DNA of 64,000 bases, from contig NZ_CP069355.1 in NCBI RefSeq assembly GCF_016864375.1, forward strand, positions 62,001-126,000, read 5' to 3'. The DNA is from Microvirga sp. VF16 (lineage in GTDB: Bacteria; Pseudomonadota; Alphaproteobacteria; Rhizobiales; Beijerinckiaceae). Numbering within the stretch: the stretch's first letter is position 1; each line of letters starts with the position of its first letter. The translations under genes were made by a program, and so were the position numbers. The notes beneath the pieces were generated by a model, which was not told the origin of the DNA, did no database searches, and saw only the letters and a program-made list of their open reading frames with translations. This document shows positions 34,130 through 43,024 of the stretch, in pieces.

Positions 34130-34710
34130 TTCCCAGGCAGGAGCACGGCTTGAGACTTGCAGCCTTATGACATCAACGGCATGTCCTGAACCGCGAGGCT
34201 GATACCTATCGTTGAGCTGGAGTTGCGCTTCGACAGCGCTCTTGCCCCGTCTTTGGCCTGTGCCATCGCCTCGGCTTCCGGTTTGTCCCACGCTTGCGGG
34301 ATCTTAAAGATCGGCAGTTGGCACCATGGCGGACTCGGAGTTGCCCAGCAAACTTGAGCCGCAGATGGGCCGCCCGATCCGGGCTGATGTGGTATGCTCG
34401 GGCTGGCGTCAGTTGGCATTGTAGAATGAGAAAACCAGATTGCGACGAGTTCGGACATCAATCATGAGACAATCGGGCGGTCCGTTGTCTCACTTCAAAT
34501 GTCAATTCTCAAGCCATGCGCCCTGAGTGATCACTGCCTCCAGCTCTAAATTCCGGGTCAGCGTTGAGAGACGATTGTCTCAAAGAAATGTCCAAAGCAC
34601 CGCAAATTCTCAATTCAAATGCATCTTCTCAAATGAGGTGCTCACAGCTAAGTGCCTGAATAAACTCGCGCCGACGTCTCACACCAAAATGTCAACGGAA
34701 ATCAGGAGAA
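34130..34710. other. Intergenic region between gntR and the helicase gene, with repeats
   Basis: No gene is supported. The right half holds a set of related short repeats described separately (34465-34693). The left half (34130-34460) shows no recognisable family in either strand. Confidence 0.5.
34465..34693. repeat. Cluster of TCTCA-N3/4-AAATGTC repeats with an 8-bp inverted pair
   Basis: Four related copies lie within 230 bases: TTGTCTCACTTCAAATGTC at 34485-34503, TTGTCTCAAAGAAATGTC at 34575-34592, a shorter TTCTCAATTCAAATG at 34607-34621, and GTCTCACACCAAAATGTC at 34676-34693. TGAGACAA at 34465-34472 is the exact inverted match of TTGTCTCA at 34485-34492. Such iterated half-sites with a nearby dyad resemble recombinase or transposase binding sites. 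No recombinase gene lies next to them, so they may be the end of a lost element or a protein-binding array. Confidence 0.7.
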
Positions 34711-36906
34711 TTACGGGGAGAGCCACTCTCTGAGCTTGGTCCATCGACGTTTCGCCTGCCCTCCCCTGACGGCAATGCTAATGGCCTTCTTCTGCCCCAC
34801 GAGGACCACAAGCTGCTTGCCTCGGGTGACTCCCGTGTAGAGCAGATTGCGGGCCAGCATCGTGTAGTGCTGTGTAGTCACAGGGATCACAACAGCCGGG
34901 TACTCTGAGCCTTGCGATTTGTGAATCGTCGTCGCGAAGGCCGGCACCAGCGTATCCAGTTCCCCAAACGGATAGATCACTTCCCGCTCGTCGAACAGGA
35001 CCACAATGGCTCCTTCCTCGTGATCGATTCGATCGACCGTCCCGAGATCTCCGTTGAAGACGTCTCGGTCATAATCGTTCTGCGTTTCCATCACCCGATC
35101 ACCGGGCGAAAAACGCCAGCCGAAGCGTTCGACAGTCGCTGGCGGATTCGGATTGAGAATGCGCTGAAGTTCGTGGTTCAGGTTTCTCGCACCAAGGACC
35201 CCGCGATTCATAGGGCATAGCACCTGGACATCCTTGGTTGGGTCCAGCCCAAAGCGGCGCGGGATTCGGTTCGTCACCACCTCAATCAGCTTGGCGACGC
35301 CTTCCTCGGGTTCCGCAATTTCAATGGTGTAGAAGTCGCTCGTCTCGCCGGCTTTGGGCGGCTGTGGCATCTGACTGTGATTGATGCGGTGGGCATTGAC
35401 GACGATCTGGCTTTCCGCTGCTTGGCGGAAGACCTCCGTGAGGCGTGCCACCCGGATCTGTCCCGAAGTGATAATGTCGGATAGAGCCTGTCCAGGGCCG
35501 ACGGAAGGCAACTGGTCCACGTCGCCGACCAGCAGCAACCCAGCATGACTCGGGATGGCTTTGGTCAGGGCATTCATCAGCGGCACATCGACCATTGAGG
35601 TCTCGTCCACCACGAGCAGGTCGCAGTCGAGCGGGTTCTCCTCATTGCGCGAGAACCCACCATGCTTGGGATCAATCTCCAGTAGTCGGTGAATCGTTTT
35701 AGCTTCCAAGCCGGTCTGCTCGGTCATGCGTTTGGCGGCACGGCCCGTGGGCGCCGCCAGCAGCACCCGAACGCCCTTGGCCACCAGGATGCGCAGGATA
35801 GTATCGAGGGTCGAGGTCTTGCCCACCCCAGGGCCACCCGTCATCACAGCAACTTTCGAAGTGAGCACTAGCCCCACTGCCTCGCGCTGGGAGGGAGACA
35901 GAATTTTACCTGTCTTGCCCTCAACCCACGGCAGAGCCTTTTCAAGGTCAATCGCCGGCCAAGGTGCTGTGCCGCTGGCGCGTGCTATCAAACGTTCAGC
36001 AATGGCGCGTTCTGCCCCATGCAGCCCTTTCAGGAAAATGCAGGTCTCGTCCTCGACCGTGTCGGACAAGACATCCTCTCCCTGGAGTTCCTCGGCCACG
36101 GCAGCCCGGATCAGGGCTGCGTCCACCTCAAGCAGCTTCTGGGCCAAGGTGATGAGCATCTCGATGGGAAGGCCGCAGTGCCCCTCGTCGGTGGCCGTCT
36201 GAAGCGCGAAGGAGACGCCGGCCCTGAGCCGGTGGGGTGACGTCTTCTCCACCCCGAGCTTGGCCGCGATAGCGTCTGCGGTTCGGAACCCGATCCCTCG
36301 CACGTCCCGAGCAAGCCGGTAGGGGTTCTCGGTCATCACCTTGATGGCCTCATGGCCATAGGTCTTGAAGATGCGGACTGCCCGGGCGGTGCCGACCCCG
36401 TGCGCATGAAGGAAGATCATAATCTCCCGTACGGCCTTCTGCTCAGCCCAGCCCGCCACAATCTTTGAGGCCCGCCACGGCCCAATTCCAGAGACTTCCT
36501 TCAATCGCTCCGGGTTAGCCTCGATGATCTCGAAGGTATCCTCTCCGAAGGCAGCGACGATGCGTTTGGCCATGGCAGGCCCAATGCCGCGCATCTGACC
36601 TGAGGCAAGGTACTTTTCGATGCCCTCAATGCCCGTGGGAGGCGTGGCTTTGAGCACATTGGCCTTGAACTGAAGTCCATGGGTCCGATCGCTGAACCAG
36701 ATCCCGGTCGCGGTCACCCACTCGCCCGCCCCAATAGCAGGGGCGTGGCCCACGACCGTGACCAAGTCGCGTTTGCCGCGAGCCTGCACCCGCAGCACGC
36801 AAAACCCGTTCTCGGCATTGTGGAACGTGACGCGCTCGACCGTGCCTGCGAGAGCCTCAACAGGCTGACCTCTTTCCACCTGATCGGGTCGGACCATCTG
36901 GTTCAT
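34711..36906 (-). CDS. RecD2/TraA-like superfamily 1 DNA helicase
   Basis: A 731-residue ATP-dependent helicase of the RecD2 type. The N-terminal part has tandem helix-hairpin-helix motifs (RGIGPAMAKRIVAAFGED, EVSGIGPWRASKIVAGW, DVRGIGFRTADAIAAKL). The motor has Walker A TGGPGVGKTSTLDTI, motif II VVDETSMVD, motif III GDVDQLPSVGPGQAL and the C-terminal TIHKSQGSEYPAVVIP of motif V. It unwinds DNA 5'-3' and occurs in bacteria without RecBC and on large plasmids. It lies tail-to-tail with gntR and next to a topoisomerase, suggesting a plasmid or island maintenance pair. Confidence 0.9.
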   Translation of the reverse strand: MNQMVRPDQVERGQPVEALAGTVERVTFHNAENGFCVLRVQARGKRDLVTVVGHAPAIGAGEWVTATGIWFSDRTHGLQFKANVLKATPPTGIEGIEKYLASGQMRGIGPAMAKRIVAAFGEDTFEIIEANPERLKEVSGIGPWRASKIVAGWAEQKAVREIMIFLHAHGVGTARAVRIFKTYGHEAIKVMTENPYRLARDVRGIGFRTADAIAAKLGVEKTSPHRLRAGVSFALQTATDEGHCGLPIEMLITLAQKLLEVDAALIRAAVAEELQGEDVLSDTVEDETCIFLKGLHGAERAIAERLIARASGTAPWPAIDLEKALPWVEGKTGKILSPSQREAVGLVLTSKVAVMTGGPGVGKTSTLDTILRILVAKGVRVLLAAPTGRAAKRMTEQTGLEAKTIHRLLEIDPKHGGFSRNEENPLDCDLLVVDETSMVDVPLMNALTKAIPSHAGLLLVGDVDQLPSVGPGQALSDIITSGQIRVARLTEVFRQAAESQIVVNAHRINHSQMPQPPKAGETSDFYTIEIAEPEEGVAKLIEVVTNRIPRRFGLDPTKDVQVLCPMNRGVLGARNLNHELQRILNPNPPATVERFGWRFSPGDRVMETQNDYDRDVFNGDLGTVDRIDHEEGAIVVLFDEREVIYPFGELDTLVPAFATTIHKSQGSEYPAVVIPVTTQHYTMLARNLLYTGVTRGKQLVVLVGQKKAISIAVRGGQAKRRWTKLREWLSP

Positions 36907-37167
36907 GCACCGCCCAGAGCCGCCGCATTGGCTCTGTCCCTGTTATTCTACTGCTCTGGTATTCTACTGCTCTGGACATTTGCCGACGAGAGCGAAGCTG
37001 GAGAACGACTAAGCCCCATGCACAAAGATTGTGTTCTTGTTTTGTCCTGCGAACCATTGTAGCTTCCCAATGTTTCGTGTGAGCCTGACTTAGGCCCGCT
37101 CGTTCGTGATTGAGGAGGATTGCGGCTGAACGGCACAACCCACCAACGTGCCGTGGACGATATCCAC

Positions 37168-37431
37168 TCACCTCGGCTGCCTCTTGGTCTTCCTCATATT
37201 CGTCACACCCGTACGACGGGCAACCTCAACGGCGACCTCGGACCAGAACCGACGGCCTGATTCACTACCTCGTCTGAGACAGTACTCTGCTTGCTCCCGA
37301 GCCCGCTCGTAAGCGGCCCTCCCCTCGTACGCAATCAGAGACACGGCTTCGTATTCAATGACCGTGAGATCGGTGGCGGGGGCGGGCTGCCGGCGAAACC
37401 ATTGTCGGATGCGATGAAGGAGTTTCAGCAT
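37168..37431 (-). CDS. Small hypothetical protein
   Basis: An 87-residue basic protein beginning MLKLLHRIRQWFRRQP and continuing TVIEYEAVSLIAYEGRAAYE with a predicted helical, Arg/Glu-rich body. No family is recognised. ATG 37431 is preferred by protein-like composition, although the frame opens to 37524. It lies 261 bases from the helicase start and runs in the same direction, so a link to DNA handling is possible but unsupported. Confidence 0.45.
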   Translation of the reverse strand: MLKLLHRIRQWFRRQPAPATDLTVIEYEAVSLIAYEGRAAYERAREQAEYCLRRGSESGRRFWSEVAVEVARRTGVTNMRKTKRQPR

Positions 37432-37802
37432 GAGGCCATCGTCGTTCTGGTGATGGATTGAGCAAGCGAAACCCGATCGCCCCAACCTTCGGCAACCTGC
37501 GCTGATTACGATTGTCAAAGACAAAACAGGCTCGCTCCAGCCTGAGCCAGAGCGAACCTGTCCAAGGGGTGATCCGCAGTGGGGTCTAGAACACCGTCGG
37601 ATCAGAGCCCCGGCAGCTGTTTTTCCCCTGGTCTCCCAAGGTACCGTGGGTCGCTAGCTCCGCCCGAACTCTGATATGGTGACTATCCCTTTTCTCAAAA
37701 GAGATCCCCGATCAGCCAGTTCGCCACAGCTCCTTCAGTTATTGACCGGCTTTGGCCCTAGAGATAATGTTCCCTCTATGTTCCAATTGTAGCCCCCGGG
37801 TC
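37432..37802. other. Intergenic region before topB
   Basis: No gene is seen. The stretch should contain the promoter of the topoisomerase gene, but no clear -35/-10 pair or operator was recognised. Confidence 0.4.
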
Positions 37803-40256
37803 ATGACCGCTCACTCAGTATCGCGCACGCTGTTCTTCTTCGAGAAGCCCTCGGCCATGCGCCAGCTGCAGCAGTTCTTCAAGTCGCCGAGCACGATCTG
37901 CGTTTCGGCCGAGGGTCACCTGTTAGCAGCAGTAGAGCCCAGCGATGTGCGGGACGAGTGGAAGTCCTGGCGTTTCGACACGCTGCCGATCGTGCTCGAG
38001 CGCATTCCGGTCACCTACGGCGCCAGCCGCTCCGGCCAGTCGCACAAGCCCAAGGTCGAGGCGATCAAGCAGGCTCTCCAGGGCGTGGAGCGGGTGATCA
38101 TCGCCACCGATCCAGGCCGCGAGGGCTCGATGATTGCCTGGGAGGTGCTTGAGTATCTCGGGTACAGAGGCCGCGTAGACCGTCTGAAGCTGGGGGCCCT
38201 CGACGAGGTCTCGATCCGGCGGGCCTTTGCGGTCATGGCCAAGGAGCCGGATTCCGGCGAGCGCGACTATGCTGCCTACCTTGAGGCCCTCTGCCGCCAG
38301 TACGAGGACTACCACCTGGGGCTCAATGGCACCCGCGCCATCTCCCTGCGGCTGCGCCCGCCTGCCTTCCGCGAGCCCTGGCGCTTTGGCGGCGTACAGA
38401 CGCCAACGCTTGCGATCCTGGCTGACCTGGAGAAGCGCATCCGCGACTTCGTCCCGCAGGATTATTTCAAGATTGCTCTGGTTGTCACAACAGAGACTGG
38501 GGCGGAGATCACCCTGTGGCATGCACCGAAGGACAAGATCCTCGACAAGCAGGTGGCCGCAGCAATCCAGCAGGCGGCCGCCTCTTGGTCAGGGCCTCTG
38601 AGTGTCGAGCAGAAGGATGTGCGCCGCTCGCCGCCTCGCCTGTTCTCGAAAGACACTCTCGCTCGCCGCTGCGCCAAGCGGTTCGGCTGGGATCCGCAGC
38701 ATACGGCGAAACTCGCCCAGGACCTCTATGATCAGGGCTACCTGACTTATCCCCGTACCGAGTCCGAGCACCTGCCTGAGAGCCAGACAAGTGATGTCGG
38801 CGCAGTGATTGCGAGCATCGTCGGAGCCCTAACCGATCTCGCCGGCCTTGTGCCAACCGCAGGTGATCTTGTGTTCCGCAAGGGTAACAAGGGCCATTAC
38901 GTCAAGGATCCCGGCGAGCACCACGCCATCGTGCCCTTGCGCAAGGTGCCCCAGCCGGGCAGCGTCAGCGGAGATCACCTGCGTCTCTGGGAGCTGGTGG
39001 CCAAGAGCTTCCTGGCGGCCCACTTGCCCGACGGCATCGATGCGCGGACCACGATCGCCGTGCAGGTGCCGACAATGCTCGGGCCGAAGCGGTTTTCGAT
39101 CAGCGGCAGCGTGATCAAGTCCCCGGGTTGGCGGGCTGTCTATGGGGCCGAGGTCGACGAGGAGAACGAGGCTGTTCCGGGCAAGGCCAAGCCGGACGAG
39201 GAGCCCACCACCGGCCGCCTGCCGCCCGTCCGGAACAACGAGCCGGGAAAAGCAACCGACGCCCGGATCGAGACGGCCAAGACCGAGCCGCCACGCCGGA
39301 TTACCCGCGGCGAGTTGCCCGTCGTCATGGGCCGCCTCATCGATCAGGTGGAAGACCCGGCGCTCAAGGCGGCTCTGGAGAATCCGGTGAACCCGAACGA
39401 GCCCAAGGGACTTGGGACCGCGGCAACCCGCGACACGATCTTGCCCAAGCTCCAGAAGAGCCAGTATGTTGACCTGCTGAAGGGCAAGGATCCGCCGATC
39501 CAGGTGACGGAGGTCGGGCTCGCTTTCATCGCTGCCGTGCGTCGGGTCTTTCCGGCCTACGGCGACCCGGTTGGCCGGGCGATGTTCGAGGCTGACCTGG
39601 CCAAGATCGGACGGGCCGCGACACGAGATGAGGCGGTCCGGCAAGCCGCCGCCTATCAGGAGCGGACGCGCACCCGCGTGCAGGAACTGATAGGAGCGAT
39701 TGCACAGTCGCAGACAGTTACTGTTGATCCAACAACAGTCCCAATGAACTCTGCGGCGGCCGGGAAACCGCCGACGAAGGCCATGATTGCCTTCGCCACG
39801 TCCATTGCTGCCCGGAAGGGCGTGAAACTTCCTCGTGGTCTGAAGAGCAATGGCGCCATCTGCCGGGCTTTCCTGGACCAGCATGCGCCGGCACGATCAT
39901 CGGAGCAGGGAGAGCACAACCCTCAGAATGGACTCCGCCCTCCGAGCGAGGCGATGATGCGCTATGCACGGGCACTGGCCGAAGAGCACGGCGTGGAGTG
40001 CCCACCAGAGATCACGACCGACTTTGCCGCCTGCCGGGCTTTTCTCGACGCACATGCCTCACGCAAGGCAACGAAATCAGAGGACAGGAACGGGACCAAA
40101 GTCCGCAGGAGCCGGTCGTCTACTCCCCCGAATGCTGACCATGACGACGGCGATGCTAGGGCTTCTGCCGTCAAACGGTCGATAGCTGCCAAGACCGGAT
40201 CGACTCGCGGCCGTACACGAGCGCGCCGGGCAAGTCCGGCTCAACCGACTCGATAA
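37803..40256 (+). CDS. topB: Type IA DNA topoisomerase (topoisomerase III-like)
   Basis: An 817-residue type IA topoisomerase. The Toprim part has FFFEKPSAMRQ (its Glu) and ATDPGREGSMIAWEVLEYLG (the Asp of the DxD-like motif). The central region has RFGGVQTPTLAIL and the active-site tyrosine in DLYDQGYLTYPRTESEHLPE. ALENPVNPNEPKGLGTAATR is the conserved cleavage-domain end. After about residue 640 the C-terminus has two similar segments (AMIAFATSIAARKGVKLP and MMRYARALAEEHGVECPP, each followed by CRAFLD), a repeated accessory domain. It relaxes negative supercoils and decatenates DNA. It is common on conjugative plasmids. ATG 37803 is preferred to 37752. Confidence 0.88.
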   Translation: MTAHSVSRTLFFFEKPSAMRQLQQFFKSPSTICVSAEGHLLAAVEPSDVRDEWKSWRFDTLPIVLERIPVTYGASRSGQSHKPKVEAIKQALQGVERVIIATDPGREGSMIAWEVLEYLGYRGRVDRLKLGALDEVSIRRAFAVMAKEPDSGERDYAAYLEALCRQYEDYHLGLNGTRAISLRLRPPAFREPWRFGGVQTPTLAILADLEKRIRDFVPQDYFKIALVVTTETGAEITLWHAPKDKILDKQVAAAIQQAAASWSGPLSVEQKDVRRSPPRLFSKDTLARRCAKRFGWDPQHTAKLAQDLYDQGYLTYPRTESEHLPESQTSDVGAVIASIVGALTDLAGLVPTAGDLVFRKGNKGHYVKDPGEHHAIVPLRKVPQPGSVSGDHLRLWELVAKSFLAAHLPDGIDARTTIAVQVPTMLGPKRFSISGSVIKSPGWRAVYGAEVDEENEAVPGKAKPDEEPTTGRLPPVRNNEPGKATDARIETAKTEPPRRITRGELPVVMGRLIDQVEDPALKAALENPVNPNEPKGLGTAATRDTILPKLQKSQYVDLLKGKDPPIQVTEVGLAFIAAVRRVFPAYGDPVGRAMFEADLAKIGRAATRDEAVRQAAAYQERTRTRVQELIGAIAQSQTVTVDPTTVPMNSAAAGKPPTKAMIAFATSIAARKGVKLPRGLKSNGAICRAFLDQHAPARSSEQGEHNPQNGLRPPSEAMMRYARALAEEHGVECPPEITTDFAACRAFLDAHASRKATKSEDRNGTKVRRSRSSTPPNADHDDGDARASAVKRSIAAKTGSTRGRTRARRASPAQPTR

Positions 40257-40506
40257 GCTCGACAGCCGGTCTGCACAGCGCGTTGTCGGCTCAGGCTCAT
40301 TGCTGAGAGACAATCGAATGAATGGCCAAGATCCATGAATTTGCCCCAACACCCATGAACCCAGCGCATTCATCAGGTGCCAAGGCACTATCTCTGAATG
40401 GGTCCGCCTGTAGGGGGGCATAAGAATTTGTGAGGCATCCCTGATAAATCAGCTTCAGGAGATCCGCCATCGCAACACGTAGCCCGCCCATCAAAGGGGG
40501 CTGCCC

Positions 40507-41038
40507 TCAAGGGCTGCATAGCTGCCCACCTAAACTCATGCTCTCCTGCCGCTTGGACATCGACAGGCCGATTCCGTTCAGAAGCTCGGTCAGCCGTTCG
40601 GTGGCCACCTGGCCTTGCGTGTGCAGGGCGAGGCAGAATCGCCGCGCGCCGTGTCCGTACCCGCTCGTGATCCCTTCCGGCAACGGCGCGATGGTGGTCT
40701 GACCCTCTGCCGTCACCCACCGTTCCCGTTTGTAGTGCACCACCTCGGCGACCACGACGAGATCCCGGCGCACCACCGCCTTGTAGCCTTTGAGGCGCGA
40801 GCCGGGTGGAGCCTCAACCTGGATGGTGACCTCGCGGGTGATCCGATCCCGTTTGGCACCGCGCCCAGGGCGTCGGCCCGATCCGACCGGCCGCGGCTGA
40901 GTGGCTTTCTCCATGCCGGACGGCTTGAAGGGCGCGCGGCGGCAGGTGCTTGAGCCGCGCGATCTCGTCCTTCAGGGCCTGATTGTCGAGGCGCAGGTTG
41001 CAGTTGTCGAGGCGCAGCCGCTCGACCTCCTCTTGCAA
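40507..41038 (-). pseudogene. IS66-family transposase, 5' remnant with frameshift
   Basis: The first frame (from 41038) has the leucine-zipper start VERLRLDNCNLRLDN and ALKDEIARLKHLPPR. It shifts near 40915-40935 to a second frame with RPVGSGRRPGRGAKRDR and RRDLVVVAEVVHYKRERW, then VATERLTELLNGIGLSMSKR. This is the N-terminal region of IS66-like transposases common in Methylobacteriaceae. The catalytic DDE part is missing after SKRQ. It lies between topB and the HTH gene. Confidence 0.75.
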
Positions 41039-41052
41039 AGTCTATGACGCCA

Positions 41053-41382
41053 TCATGACGCTGAGGTGCCGTTCCCTAAGGTCTCTTCAATCATCCTTGG
41101 ATTCCGATCTAACAGAGCGAGAAGGACCCGGGCAGGCCCGTGCGGAAACCATTGCCCCTGCTCCCACCGTCTGACCGTGCGCGCTGACACTCCGATACGG
41201 CGGGCAAACGCCACTTGAGAGAGGCCTGTCTTTTTGCGAATCGCTGCGGCATCAAGGGCATCAGGAATTGTCAAACTTCCGCCTAGGCTCTGACTGTCTT
41301 CCGCCAAGCCGAGGATGTCGCCCAAACTGGCGATCAGCCGCTCGAAATCATCAGCCTCTCGCAAAGACTCGCTCCCTGACAT
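41053..41382 (-). CDS. XRE-family helix-turn-helix protein, antitoxin-like
   Basis: A 109-residue protein with a C-terminal helix-turn-helix: AAIRKKTGLSQVAFARRI, GVSARTVRRWEQGQ, followed by ARVLLALLDRNPRMIEETL. It resembles NadS/HigA-type antitoxins that bind DNA and a partner toxin. ATG 41382 is chosen; a longer frame reaches 41616 but its N-terminal part has no family match. No toxin gene is seen on either side, so it may be an orphan antitoxin left beside the IS66 remnant, or a plain regulator. Confidence 0.7.
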   Translation of the reverse strand: MSGSESLREADDFERLIASLGDILGLAEDSQSLGGSLTIPDALDAAAIRKKTGLSQVAFARRIGVSARTVRRWEQGQWFPHGPARVLLALLDRNPRMIEETLGNGTSAS

Positions 41383-41817
41383 AACACCGCAACCGAGCCG
41401 CTGATGGGTAGGCCAACACTCATGACCCGATTGTGTTTGGCTTACCACCTTCTCCCATGGATATTCAGGCCGAAATTGATCGCCGATCTGGACGACGCGC
41501 CTCGCGGACAAGCGCCAATTGAATGCAGTCGCGAGAGAGCAGACTGATGGTCCATTTCCGTTCTCACGGTCAAGCTCGGAGACGTAGCAGGCAGCGCCCC
41601 CCGCAAAAATCGGCATCGCAACTGCGCCGCTTGTTTACTATTGCTTATCCATCCCGGACAGGCTCAGACAGGCTTGGCAGCTAAACTATTGAAAAGGTTT
41701 GCGCGCCGGAGAGGATAAAACTGAGAACATGTATGTTATTGTAACTGCTTTGTAATTTCTGAATCTCTCCTCTGTACTACGGCAGCGAAGCAGCCGGCTG
41801 ACAAAGCCGTGCGCTCC
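41383..41817. other. Intergenic region, no gene seen
   Basis: The reverse-strand frame from 41616 is not supported as protein. The section near 41640-41780 is AT-rich compared with the surroundings. It may hold the promoter for the HTH gene. No RNA gene or repeat was recognised. Confidence 0.4.
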
Positions 41818-42944
41818 TTATCCGCCGAGTTGGCCAACTTCTTTCTTCCGCCGGTCTTCCAGCTCCTCGAAGTGTTTCTGTAAATCGGCGGGCAATGGCG
41901 CCTCTGGCGGGGGAAGATAGAGGATATGGCGCCATCTCTTGTCCAAGGCGCTCAGGGACACTTCGTCGGTCAGCCCTCGTCTCGCCTGTGTCCAGAACAG
42001 CGACTCCAGCTCAGGGGAAGGGACTTCTCCTCTTGGAGCCGCTTAGCGATCCACAGTGTGATGTCCACCATTTCAAGCCCGGCGCTGGAATCGCCGGAGG
42101 CAAAGGTTGGGGCTACTTCGGGCATATGCGAATAATCAAATGTCGGCATGCCAGGCCCCAGATCGCCCTTGTGACCTCTCAGTCTCCTATAGAACTCCGC
42201 CAGTTCGCCCTGCGCCCTGTTGAATTCAGTCTGCCGGTCAACGGTGATGCGCCTTACTTGCTTTTTACGTGCCGATGAATGAAGGGCGATAGTTTGTAAC
42301 ACCTGCTGAAAACCAACGAGGTTCGGCGATATCTGCAAGGCGCTATCATAGTTGCCCACGCCATAGCTGATCTCATGCGGATTGGCGGCCGCCCATCTGA
42401 GCGCGCCAGAAACAAGCTCCCGTGAGCGGGCGTCCGGAAGGGTAGTTACGCGTGGCAAGAGATCATTGCAAAGCTTAGTGAGCATTTGCGCTGCACGTGC
42501 CAGATTGCGCTCCCGCCTCGCCCTCCACGCCTCCTTCGCGAGGAATTCGTCAAATAGATGGGCCACTTTGAACTATAGGATATAACGAAGAGGAGTAAAA
42601 TATTGATGCCAGGAGACAGCCTTGTTCAGGCCGGAGTTAAAAACCTGGTCGAAGAAGCAGATAACTGCGTGATCGGGCTTCTTGACCTTGAGGAGGGAGA
42701 AGCGCAGATCGTTCTTTTTGCTGAAACTTATGAGCTTCTCTGCGACGGTGGTCAGCCGCGCAACGCCGAGCTCGTTAGCATGAATCCTATTTACACCTAG
42801 TCCCCGGCGCAGATCCTTCAGTAAAGGCTCGGCGATCACGTCAAGGTTGGCGGACGCGCTGAGTAAGCCGTAATAAAGGATGGGTTGGTTTGGGTCGAAT
42901 AGTTCCAGACCCGTATTGCCGCTTTCATCAATAAAACAATACAT
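41818..42944 (-). pseudogene. DUF3800 family protein, broken by a nonsense codon and a frameshift
   Basis: The protein begins CFIDESGNTGLELFD, the Asp-rich start of DUF3800, a ribonuclease-H-like family of uncertain function often found near mobile elements. After YFTPLRYIL a TAG (42573-42575) interrupts the frame, which then continues without shift as FKVAHLFDEFLAKEAW to ITVDRQTEFNRAQGELAEFY and SSAGLEMVDITLWIAKRLQ. Near 42018-42021, in a run of four C, the frame changes. The expected end (ESLFWTQARRGL, DLQKHFEELEDRRKKEV) is found in another frame and stops at 41818-41820. Two lesions make a sequencing error less likely than decay. Confidence 0.8.
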
Positions 42945-43024
42945 GAATCATATAGCCTCTTGTCGGTTTCGACGCGATCTCACCTGCTCTTCACGATTCC
43001 GGACTGGCACTACCGCTTATTCGC

